A DNA stretch of 64,000 bases, taken from Apostichopus japonicus (Eukaryota; Echinodermata; Holothuroidea; Aspidochirotida; Stichopodidae). Positions within the stretch are counted from its first letter, which is position 1. Each line of letters starts with the position of its first letter. Positions 15,001 through 23,043 of this stretch are shown in pieces. The notes under the pieces were generated by a model. It saw only the letters and a list, made by a program, of their open reading frames with translations, ran no database searches and was not told the origin of the DNA. Both the position numbers and the translations under genes were made by a program. Location of the stretch: NCBI RefSeq assembly GCF_037975245.1, contig NC_092571.1, positions 7,792,501 to 7,856,500 of the forward strand. Direction: 5' to 3'.

Positions 15001-18000
15001 TATAGTACAGTTTAGATTAGATATAAAGACTAAAAGATGACTGTGTTAAAGATGACTGTGTTATCTAAAAAGACAGTGTTATCAATAGTACTTCCATTGT
15101 TTAATGGAAATTTATAACGTGGGTGTGAGTTGGACTTCTGGGCGCTGTTAATCTCTTGAACATTTATTACTTGGGTTAAGTCATGATGCAGTATATGTCC
15201 AACTAGCAGATAAAGGGTTCACTCATGTCCTGTGTTGAATTGTGTTCTGTAGATTTTCATTCACAGATTCCTAGATGGACCTGTCTCTTGTTATGTTCAA
15301 AGTATCTAATATTCTTCATTTCAGTTATTCAAATGAACAACATATGTGCAGGAGATCCTCCTACAAATAATGGTACGTCGTAGATATGACTATCGTCTGT
15401 TGTCTTTTCAACTAACTTCCATAAGTCACGCATTGTCAAAGATATGACAGTTTACCTCAAAGTTCATCACGTATTACACTATTTTATCAATAACGACTGA
15501 TACTTTCTGGACTAACGCTGCCAGTTATTTCTCCAAGGGTTAAAGAGAACACCTCTCAATGGTGATCGATATCACTGATACGTACATTACTGTGTAAGCC
15601 TTTGTAGTGACACCCATGTCAAAATTGTTTGCTAATCCAAAGTGACAGATATATGTTTAATGTAACTTCAATGAGGACATACATGCCTTAAAGTCTCAAT
15701 ACGTGTTTGCTGATGAATTTTTGCAGAACCAACTTCAGAAGTAGATTCAGTGTGTCTTATTCTAAATGCACTCTGACCAGGTGGGCTTTATGGAGAAAAG
15801 CTGTCGCAATCGAAAGAAAGAAATTTATTTTCTGTTGCCCTTATGGCGCGAATGATTTACGGTAACTGTCACTGCGACCGCCCATGTCAGCATGTTCAAT
15901 GTAAACAAAATAGCGGCTAGGCATGTGGCCGGATCAAGATTTTAATGCAGTCCTATACTTGTATCAAGGGCGTAGGAACCGGGGGGGGGTCTGGTGAAAA
16001 ATATGGAGGGGCGCAGAAGTATCATCATTCCGCCCCCCCCCCCACTTCGCAAGTCAGAAAACCCCTTTTTCATTTCCAAATGAGAAAAAAATCTCATTTG
16101 GAGCACCAAATTGCATCTAAGGCCAGGTGAAAATGCAAAATTATTTACAAAATGGAGTGGGTCTTGAAGGGTGCTATATTGCACCAAATTGCATCTGAGG
16201 CCACCTGGAAATGCAACAAATTTCCAAAGGGGAAGGGGACACCCCCTCCCCTTAGACCCCTCCCCCAGGCCGGCCATCAGTCTTCAGCCCCCCACTCAAA
16301 AGTACCTTCCTACGCCACTGACTTGTATCATCCACTTTTTACAATTCCACCAAGGAAAAGTCTGAAAACACCTGTTTATTCATTGCAATGGAAGAAAATG
16401 ACACAATTTAGCAAGCTACCTGGGTAAGACCGAAAGAAAAGAAATGAGCAGGGACCTAAGACAGGCTAGCCACGAAAGTAAAAGTAAACCTAGGCTCAAC
16501 AATTTTTGCGACATATAACTCACCAAAAATAATGAATATTGATATGAAAATTGCATAGAAGGAGTCTCATTATCACTGTCCTTTTATTGAGGTAAGCTGG
16601 AAAGGTGGAAGCTTAAATTTGGTAAACATGTACAGAGACTTTACAGGCATTCTGAGTTTGGTCGGTTGACTTTCCAAACCTAATGAGTATTGACCGATCT
16701 AAGATACCTATGTAGAATTCTTCACCAAATGACAGTAAATGAGCAAAAAAAAATTATGAATTTGAATGGAATGTGTGTCATGGCCTGAGATCCCTGTCCA
16801 GGCCTTATCCAACTTGAACAACACTTTTCCAGCTTGTACGGAAACTGATAAACTGAGGTTTGAGTCACATTCGGTTCCATTTTATTTACAGTTGATTAAT
16901 CACCCGATGAAAGCTTTGATAAGCTTAGCTATTAGCAAATCTCTCTCAGCCTCTCACTCATATTTTATTGCAGACAAAGTGCTCAGTGCGATCTGAACTT
17001 CAAGCAACTTTGTGGAGAGAGTGTGCATTTACAAGAAATTCCACACTTGTTGAGGCTTGTTGTACATAACTTGCATATGTCTGATAATTGATTCCTAAGC
17101 AAATAGTATAGAAATTGAAAAGGCAAAAACTCGGCTGGGAATATAGTAACATTTTAATCATTCAGATTCTTCTATTTCATTCACAGGTAATGGACCAGCA
17201 GCAGGAAATGACACGCAAGGAATCGGTCCTGGTGGTAGCGGTTCTACGCACGGTTCGTTTCTTGTCGCTCTACATACCTTCTCTTGAGTTTTGCTAATTG
17301 TGGATGATTGGTTTTCATGTTGGCTTTTATTAAGCATATATTGATACTCTAAAAGAAAATCAACGGTTTCAATCTAATCCAATCCTCTTTCCTTCCGAAA
17401 AGACTATATAAGCCTTTGTATTAAAGAATACTGGTATTTTGTGAGTTTTTATTCAGATTTTTCTGTTTAATTCACACCACAAATAACGAACCAACTGCAG
17501 CCGATGGTAGCATTCCTACAACTGGCTCGTTTCTCGGTGCCTTGTTACGTCCTCTTGCGATAAATCTTTCATTTTAAGAGATCTATTGAAGATTATAATT
17601 TCTATTTTGATATCATAGACAAGTTAACCTTAGTGGGGGGTGGGGGGGCCTAGGGGGAATTTGACTTGACTTCAAACTTCATCGTGCCACAATCTTTGCC
17701 AAAACTGCCTCTTCACATTTCAGTTTGTTAAATATTACTTACAAAGAATAGCAACAAAGCCCACTCTCAATTCTGAAGAAGAAACTACATGGTAGCCTTA
17801 TCCGGCAAGGCTTTCAGCTTGTACGGAAAGGTTTGATTCATATTTGTTCCATTTTATTAACAGATGCTACACCACCTGAAGGAAGTGACCAAGGACCAAG
17901 TCCCCCCCAAGGAGCCGAGGGTGGTGATCCTTCACCTGGTATGTATCTTGCAATTTTAAAATCATCTGTGCTTGTTGGTTTTTTTCTTCTTTTAACATTT

Positions 18001-21000
18001 TTGCTTACTTAATCAGATATCTCAGTTTGTTTATTTAGCTTTATACATATACTTGGAAAATACCATGTAAGTATATAGATACATGTTTATGAGATCATAA
18101 CATTTGACCTCATTAATATTCATGCATGTATCCGTTTCTGTACTATGTTACTTGATGGACTTTGTCAACATGATAACTGATTCCTGGTACGGTCCTTCAT
18201 ATATTGCTGCATTAGTCGATAGATAATCCCTCTTCATTCTGGTGTGCACAATTTCGTATATATTAACATGTTTGGCTTAATTACCTCACCATGAATATGT
18301 TTGGGCGTCGGAACCACTAAATGTTTCGGTTTCTGAGTTCTTTGTTATCTGTTCATGTCAGCGAGTTTTCCTTTCAAGTTAGCAACATGAGAATAATTAA
18401 ACTTGTTCCTTTTTGGCTTACTAGATTTCAGCTAAGTGTTGCTAGAAATTACAGGCCTTGATTTATAAGGAGCGCCAGCGCAATCGCACTCCTCCACGCT
18501 CCTTAAATTTGATCCGGGAGAGCAATTCACAGCGCTCCTATAATGTTACTAACACACAAAACTCTCCTCAACTCCCTAAGGAGAGCAATGAAACTGCGCA
18601 CCTCACATGATAGAAAGTAAAAACAATCCACGAGCTCTGCGTATACGGTCACTCGCTTCAACATTTAAAGTATCTTCGGTTATTCCGATCTGAACCGGCA
18701 CCTGGAGCTGTACAGTTTACTGTCCCATTCATACGTTTATATGAGTCACGTATGCATCAGTCAGACTCCGGTTTAGTAACAAGGAGATGGTGAAACTTAC
18801 AGCCTAACACACTGTAGTATAGGTACATTTGGAGCCTATACCGATATTTTCTATGTACAAGTATCATCTGAAATTTTCAAATGATAGTGTTTTCGCTCTG
18901 AAAAGTAAATTCACATGGTTTGTCTTATTGAACTTTAAATGCTGGATCAACCAACTACACTAAGTGGAAAACAGTTTCTACCCTTTGTTACTTTGTATTG
19001 CTCGTTTTGAGAGAAAATAAAGACAACAACTCAACTGCAGGAGTTCAAAATAATATACTCTATTTCTCTTCATGCCTCACATGATAAATAGTACTTACTA
19101 GGCCTGCATTGGCCCTGCATATTTTGAGGAGAGCAAAAGGCTCTTCTGACCCCCCCCCCCCCGGAGAGGAGAGCGATTTGAGCGGCATTGGTGGTGCCTG
19201 CAGGAGAGCAATTTACTACTATCCTGGAATTTTTATAAATCAAGGCCTGAAGTTAGGTGAATATTGTAATTCTTGATAGTCCATTCAAGTTCATTATCTC
19301 GGTTTCAATTGGCATCTTTGTTAAAGAATCAGAACAATGAAATGGTTTGGTTTTCTGGTAATTACAGGAATTACATCGGAATCGTCCACAAATCAGGAAG
19401 GAATGACTAGTGGCCCTGAGGCAGACAGTGGTGATGTGAAACTAACTGGTAAAACTAAACTCTGTGTGTGTGTTTATCTTTTAAAGTTAAAGTAGTCATG
19501 TTTCGAGATCTTTTCCTGATACAAGCAGAATATCGAAAACTGATGACAACGAAGCCAGAAAATGCTTGGTTAATAGGCAGAGGGGGGGGGGGGGGAATGT
19601 GATTGAGTGCTTAGTTGTGGAATTGCACTTAATATTAAAGTAGTATATCTCTAAGGTTGACTGTTTGCAAGAATATGATCTGCATTTTAAATTTCCATTT
19701 TCCATCGAGTAGCATATTTCAGTATGCTATTTCCAGATATATTATTCTCCTTTAACTACCTCATAAAACTAGAACAGGCATTGACCATGATCAGTTTGAC
19801 ATGGAGTGTCACCTGACAAGAATTGCAACGAACCCCCCCCCCCCCACTCTCGATTCTGAAGAGGAATCTACTCGGTATGCCTTATCAAACAACACTTTTG
19901 CAGCTTGTACGGAAACTGACTTATTTGAGGTTGGAGATTCCATCTTTTCTTCTTCCTTTTTTTTTGCTGTTTTATTTACAGTTGGTTTACCAACTGATGA
20001 GAGTGACCAAGGACCAAGTTCCATCCAAGGTGCCCAGGGTGGTGATCCTACACCTGGTATGTATCTTGCAATATTAAAATCATCTGTGCTTATGTTGGTT
20101 TTTTCGTTCTTTTTAACATTTCTACAGATTGAATATATTTGAATTTGGTCACCAAACGTCAGTTAGAGGCCAAAACCAACATATTAAACAAAAGGAATAA
20201 CTCGCATTGGCAGGGTCCGACATGGTTGACATTTTGGGAGTGCTTTGTGAATGGGGTAAGGGATCGTTTCCAACATAACGGTCATGTGATACAAGGTCAA
20301 CTAGGGTAGTATTTTTGCAATAACTTGAGAACAAAATGTCCGTCAAGTTTTGGAGTTACGCTATCAGTAGTTGACCCGCATCTAGGTGACCTTTGACCTC
20401 AGGTTGACCTCTGGTGACCTGTATTTGGTTATTTGAATTTTCGTGGCCATGATCAGATCTCAAAGGTACCTTCCGATCAAAAGTGTCCATGGGTTGACCC
20501 GTGTGCGAAGTTATCAGAGGTCAAGGTTTTGTTTTTTTATAAAGTACAGTTAGGATGGTCATACTTGTCATGTTGCTGTTTGGAATCAGCGTGTCGAATT
20601 ACATCAGACCGGCAGGTCAAAGGTCAAATCTTGAAAAATATGCTCATATTAGGAGATACAGTCTCTTTTTATTAATTGATTTTGATCCCCAAGCTGAACA
20701 AGGTTCTTCATGGGCTGCATGGTGTACAACATCAGTTTGTGACAAAATGCATAAAACTCATTTCTTTTTTCTTAAATGTAAAATACCTACTCTTTTCTTG
20801 TTTTGTCCTTTAGGATCGCAGTTGCAGTTTTCAAATGCAGCCATTGGAAGTAAGATTTTTTTTGTCTTCCTTTATTCATAAATTTTTCAAAATTATTGTA
20901 GTTTGGAAACAACTGTTCTAAAATATCCAAGTAATATTCAGACACCAGCAGAGATAGTTATACAGAGTTAGCCACCAGCTAAGGACTGGATGGCTCATTT

Positions 21001-22410
21001 GGCAGGACACCCAGACCTCAAAGCCTGGGGGTCACTGGGTCAAATTATGATCTAGCCAAAAATGTCTCTAATTAATACTCTTTTCATCTATCTTGTCTGT
21101 TCACAATTGTTCATACAATTGTTTAAGTGCTTTGGAGCACCTATTCTTCCATAGATGTTAACCAAACTTGAACTCAATGTTTGTTGGATGTTGGGTCTAC
21201 TTTCTTCTACCAGGAAGTGAAGGTCATGGGTCACTACAAGCCATTATGTGAAAAATTTGAAAATTCATCTCCTCGTTCCTAGAAGACCACATGTTCTTGA
21301 AAGTCAGTCCTAGTGTTTATTGGGTAGTGCTCCTTTTGGGGAGTATAAGGAGTTTGGGTCAAAGGTTGTTAGAGGTCAACACCTGGAAATCTTTAAATCA
21401 GTCTGTCAGATGATCTTGCATGCTAATTTCTTTGATTGATTTTTTATGAGACTTGATCGTTAAAAGTTGGTTTATTCTCGACCACAGGAAGTTAAGGTCA
21501 AAGGTCGTTTACAGGTCATTACAGTCCATTTTGTGAAAACCTTCAAGTAAATCCCCTCTTTCCCAGAGCAACCCATATTACTGTAACTTTGACTCAATGT
21601 TTTTTGGATATTGGGCTACCTTAGAAGACCAGGAAGTGGAGGTCAAAGGTCATTTTAGTGGTCACTACAGGACATAATGTGAAAACCTTCAAAATGTATC
21701 ACCTCTTTCCCAGAGAACCACATGATCTTGAAAGTTAATTGACGTTGTCGTACCAAGAATGCTAGGAACGTTGGAATGCATGCGACATGCACTGGTTCAA
21801 TATTTGAGTGTACATTCTCACTGGAACAATATCCACATTAACTCAGATTTGAACCGTTTGAGGTACTGCACCATTGGTGCTCTAGTTAGTTATTTTAATT
21901 GCTTACTCAGTTTCCTGTTGTGCAGTTTATTTGACTTTAATACCAGTAGAAGTGTTTTAGTTTGGACCAAGAAATCTTGATTAAAAATGTTTCAAGAGAA
22001 CTGGAATTTGTGTTGTCTCATTTGTAAGGAGATAACATGCTTATCCAGTATTTCCAAAACTGTATTAATTAATTATTGTTTTTCTGGTTTGCATTGCAGA
22101 TAAATTGATTACTGAAAAAGAGATTAACGATGTGGTGGATGAAGTATACCAGTGTTATGGAACTGTTATAAATAATTTAAACAGATTCTTTAGCAGGTTA
22201 GGAATACCTTACAAAGATTACAAACGAATGTTGGAAGAAACTACTTCTACAGGTATTAATGATAAATTGTTTGATGTCATCATGCAATGGCATGCTGAAG
22301 CTCCTCAAACAAAGGAAGCTATTCGTAGGGGACTTTATAAAAATCATGAAAAGCTAGGCATATGGTATGTAGACTATGTTAATAATGACCATATGAATGA
22401 TCAGCAATAA
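1..22410 (+). CDS. TNF receptor superfamily death receptor (5' partial, 13 exons)
   Basis: Joined exons: <1-91, 766-868, 3428-3656, 10269-10367, 11314-11370, 13394-13441, 15325-15372, 17187-17252, 17864-17938, 19368-19448, 19982-20056, 20814-20849, 22100-22410. From base 3 the join is 1317 nt, open to a TAA, giving 438 residues without the missing start. In order it encodes TNFR-type cysteine-rich domains (CPPGKRLTDPC, CPTGQYQ, GECRSNRNAKCGC), a Cys/Pro stalk, a membrane span, a Gly/Pro/Ser/Asp-rich cytoplasmic linker and a C-terminal death domain. Known role of the family: ligand-triggered receptors that recruit death-fold adaptors at the plasma membrane. From exon 3 onward every intron is phase 1, so linker exons can be skipped or duplicated without a frameshift. 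The signal peptide and first exons lie left of the window. Orthology to a named vertebrate receptor (for example NGFR) cannot be judged. The class call is firm; the exact splice set is inferred. Confidence 0.8.
327..620. repeat. Minisatellite, 20-21-bp unit, in a receptor intron
   Basis: More than ten imperfect copies of a unit close to GGGTGTAACAACTGTGCAGA. The long minus-strand open frames here arise from this repetition. Confidence 0.85.
766..868 (+). CDS. Receptor exon b, cysteine-rich domain core
   Basis: Acceptor CATAG at 761-765, donor GTAAGT from 869. The first base completes the Ser codon begun in the previous exon, and the exon ends in phase 0. It encodes nine cysteines, including CDYCPTGQYQ and CETCRNC, a spacing characteristic of TNFR domains. 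Confidence 0.75.
869..3427. other. Receptor intron with part of an interspersed repeat
   Basis: No exon-like segment is needed here, because phases 0 and 0 join. About 1870-2512 is an inverted copy of the repeat found twice at 14.15-14.82 and 15.75-16.65 kb. A long G-run lies near 3041. Confidence 0.6.
1870..2512 (-). repeat. Interspersed repeat, inverted copy
   Basis: Its reverse complement matches 14150-14824 and 15745-16655, for example the GGGCAACCGAAAATAAATTTC and CTTTTCTCCATCAAACCCACCTGG stretches. It is therefore a dispersed family rather than part of the exon duplication only. Confidence 0.7.
3428..3656 (+). CDS. Receptor exon c, end of cysteine-rich domain plus Cys/Pro repeat stalk
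   Basis: Acceptor CATACAG; the donor is GTATAA from 3657. Phase 0 in, phase 1 out. It opens with LIGECRSNRNAKCGC, which closes a TNFR domain. CPTCPTCETCP follows, then a low-complexity stalk of a repeated hexapeptide close to VEPCPP, encoded by imperfect 18-bp tandem repeats at about 3557-3640. The stalk sits directly before the membrane span in the next exon. Confidence 0.75.
3557..3640 (+). repeat. 18-bp coding tandem repeat in the receptor stalk
   Basis: About five copies of TGCCCTCCTGTTGAGCCT, keeping the reading frame and giving a Cys-Pro-Pro-Val-Glu-Pro repeat. Confidence 0.85.
7087..7520. repeat. Interspersed repeat, copy in receptor intron
   Basis: Reverse-complement match to about 62655-63060, including the TCCTCACAATCAACGAG and CCCGCCATCTGGACGCC stretches. 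Confidence 0.75.
8999..9110 (+). mobile_element. Truncated hAT-like miniature element
   Basis: Begins CAAGGGCGTAGGAACCGG, like the complete elements at 15965 and 61703. Only the left part is present, with C/G runs; no right end or target duplication. Confidence 0.5.
10269..10367 (+). CDS. Receptor exon d, transmembrane segment
   Basis: Acceptor TTTCAG, donor GTAAGT from 10368, phase 1 to 1. After a short polar region (GSCNDSVHKGWR) comes a hydrophobic run, IWGIIALIIFPLLLLG, that continues into FLIRLLYCKW in the next exon. Basic residues follow the span, as expected for a type I receptor. Confidence 0.8.
11314..11370 (+). CDS. Receptor exon e, juxtamembrane cytoplasmic segment
   Basis: Acceptor CTTACAG, donor GTGAGC from 11371, 57 nt, phase 1 to 1. 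In the joined frame it reads FLIRLLYCKWQNGQQEGYE, which ends the membrane span with a basic stop-transfer segment. There is an internal GTAAGT at 11335, but using it would break the frame. Confidence 0.65.
12110..12960. repeat. Minisatellite, 24-bp unit, in a receptor intron
   Basis: About 35 imperfect copies of TAAGCCCTGATTGTCCCTAA plus a four-base variable tail (mostly AGGG). A few further copies reappear at 14838-14895, at the junction of the tandem duplication. Confidence 0.95.
13394..13441 (+). CDS. Receptor exon f, linker exon (duplicate copy 1)
   Basis: Acceptor TTTCAG, donor GTACGT, 48 nt, phase 1 to 1. It encodes VIAMKDVAAEDPPQNN. It lies in the first copy of a tandem duplication whose second copy carries exon g. 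Confidence 0.6.
13511..13868. mobile_element. Insertion with 13-bp target duplication in duplication copy 1
   Basis: Flanked by TTGTTGAAGATTT at 13498-13510 and 13869-13881. Duplication copy 2 has an empty site. The insert has an A-rich left end and a GGTCCTAGCAGGATCTTCTT core. The long, non-8-bp duplication suggests a retroposed (LINE/SINE-type) insert, which is inference. Confidence 0.65.
15325..15372 (+). CDS. Receptor exon g, linker exon (duplicate copy 2)
   Basis: Same length, phases and splice sites as the exon at 13394-13441, encoding VIQMNNICAGDPPTNN. Both copies keep acceptor and donor. The two could be used together or alternatively. Confidence 0.6.
15965..16320 (+). mobile_element. 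hAT-like miniature element with 8-bp target duplication
   Basis: Ends CAAGGGCGTAGGAA and TTCCTACGCCACTG (imperfect inverted repeats). Flanked by ACTTGTAT at 15957-15964 and 16321-16328. The homologous site in duplication copy 1 is empty. 356 bp, non-coding. Confidence 0.85.
16790..16915 (+). pseudogene. Decayed third copy of the family A intron/exon unit
   Basis: It carries the same upstream intron motif (CAGCTTGTACGGAAACTGA) and TTTACAG acceptor as the units at 17864 and 19982. The exon body after about 16892 has lost the SDQGPS reading frame, and no donor is seen at the expected place. Confidence 0.45.
17187..17252 (+). CDS. Receptor exon h, Gly/Pro-rich linker exon
   Basis: Acceptor TTCACAG, donor GTTCGT from 17253, phase 1 to 1, 66 nt. 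It encodes a Gly/Ser/Pro-rich segment containing GNGPAAGNDTQGIGPGG. A second possible donor at 17241 would also keep phase 1 and remove four codons. Confidence 0.5.
17477..17524 (+). pseudogene. Decayed copy of linker exon h
   Basis: The stretch resembles exon 17187-17252 and its flanks (TTCACA before it, TCGTTTCTCG after it). The acceptor AG has become CC, and the donor GT reads GC. It looks like a duplicated exon that lost both splice sites. The alignment was made by eye. Confidence 0.4.
17864..17938 (+). CDS. Receptor exon i, acidic Gly/Pro linker exon (family A, copy 1)
   Basis: Acceptor TTAACAG, donor GTATGT, 75 nt, phase 1 to 1. It contains SDQGPSPPQGAEGGDPSP. It is paralogous to exon 19982-20056 in length, phase, flanking intron and peptide. 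Confidence 0.6.
18452..19249. mobile_element. 798-bp element with 17-bp perfect terminal inverted repeats
   Basis: Ends CAGGCCTTGATTTATAA and TTATAAATCAAGGCCTG. Non-coding, with GGAGAGCAA-type internal motifs repeated. No exact target duplication. The CAGG ends suggest a hAT-type miniature element. Confidence 0.75.
19368..19448 (+). CDS. Receptor exon j, Ser/Thr-rich linker exon
   Basis: Acceptor ATTACAG, donor GTAAAA, 81 nt, phase 1 to 1. It encodes a Ser/Thr/Gly-rich acidic segment starting GITSESSTNQEG. No domain is recognised. Confidence 0.55.
19982..20056 (+). CDS. Receptor exon k, acidic Gly/Pro linker exon (family A, copy 2)
   Basis: Acceptor TTTACAG, donor GTATGT, 75 nt, phase 1 to 1. 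It contains SDQGPSSIQGAQGGDPTP, nearly the same as the exon at 17864. The upstream intron sequence (CAGCTTGTACGGAAA and neighbours) is shared as well, so intron and exon were duplicated together. Confidence 0.6.
20814..20849 (+). CDS. Receptor exon l, 36-nt micro-exon
   Basis: Acceptor TCCTTTAG, donor GTAAGA, phase 1 to 1, 12 codons (GSQLQFSNAAIG in the joined frame). It fits between exon k and the death-domain exon. Its small size makes the call less certain, and skipping it would preserve the frame. Confidence 0.45.
20984..21056 (+). repeat. Possible tRNA-derived SINE head
   Basis: GGATGGCTCATTTGGCAGG resembles a tRNA A box, and GGGTCAAATTATGATC a weakened B box about 35 nt later. Not a foldable functional tRNA by inspection. 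Confidence 0.25.
21190..21740. repeat. Diverged tandem repeat with AGGTCA motifs
   Basis: Three related blocks around AGGAAGT..AGGTCA..GGTCACTACAG..TTATGTGAAAA, in the intron before the death-domain exon. Confidence 0.6.
22100..22410 (+). CDS. Receptor terminal exon, death domain
   Basis: The acceptor TTGCAG ends at 22099 and the stop TAA is at 22408-22410. The 103 codons form a helical death-fold: EKEINDVVDEVYQ (helix 1), FFSRLGIPYKDYKRM, LFDVIMQWHAEAP with the conserved helix-5 Trp, and a final helix IRRGLYKNHEKLG. The domain is C-terminal, as in Fas, TNFR1 and NGFR. Confidence 0.8.
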
Positions 22411-22544
22411 ATTGACAAAGTGTATAACATAGGCTACCAAACTGTAACACTGCAATGGGCAAGGCAATAATGTTGAGCACTTGCTAGTTGAAACCCCTCA
22501 TTGTCACCATCTCATTTCATACATAGCTCTAAATATGCTTGTTC

Positions 22545-22550
22545 ATTAAA
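22545..22550 (+). promoter_or_regulatory. Candidate polyadenylation signal of the receptor gene
   Basis: ATTAAA lies 135 nt after the stop. An AATAAA at 22406-22411 overlaps the stop codon and would give almost no 3' UTR. Neither has been confirmed by a cleavage site. Confidence 0.3.
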
Positions 22551-22636
22551 GTAGCAATGGTCAGATCAACCACAGGACAAATACTGCAGGATTGAAGCAG
22601 ACTACAGTTGGTGGTCTGTGTTGTGAGGGCAGTGTT

Positions 22637-23043
22637 AAGGCCCGGTCACACTACAGCGATATTTTATCGGAATACGGTCCGATTTTTCCGATTTTAGGCC
22701 GAAGAGTGAGGTTTGTGGTAGTGAATGTAATGAATGCAGTGGAATATTCGAATACCTACTCCAAATCTGAGGGGTTCTGGAACGGACTACATTCTGAAGT
22801 GACGTCACATCGAAAAACGATAAAAATCGGAAGAGAAATCGGATAGCTATCCGATAAAAGGAAACGGAGTCAATATCAAAAGTTAGGAGATGGCTATTCC
22901 ACATCGGAATGGCTCAACAGATAGCAAATCAGGTCCTTTATCTCTGTGGCTAGGAGACCCGAACGAAAAACTGGCTGTTTAGATTCCTCTGGGAAAATCG
23001 GATAGTATTCCGATAAAAAATCGGTATAGTGTGACCGGGCCTT
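22637..23043. mobile_element. 407-bp miniature inverted-repeat element
   Basis: AAGGCCCGGTCACACTA at 22637-22653 and its exact reverse complement at 23027-23043; more inverted similarity inside (TTTATCGGAATA). It lies about 225 bp past the receptor stop. Target duplication unclear, superfamily not assigned. Confidence 0.8.

Larger units (their letters stand above)
14838..16656. repeat. Tandem duplication copy 2 (carries exon g)
   Basis: Second copy of 12955-14824. It lacks the 13511-13868 insertion and carries its own hAT-like element at 15965-16320. Confidence 0.85.

Noticed and set aside
18480-19200. Coding content within the 798-bp element
   Set aside because: No long frame in any direction; the GAGAGCAA motifs are repeats internal to the element.
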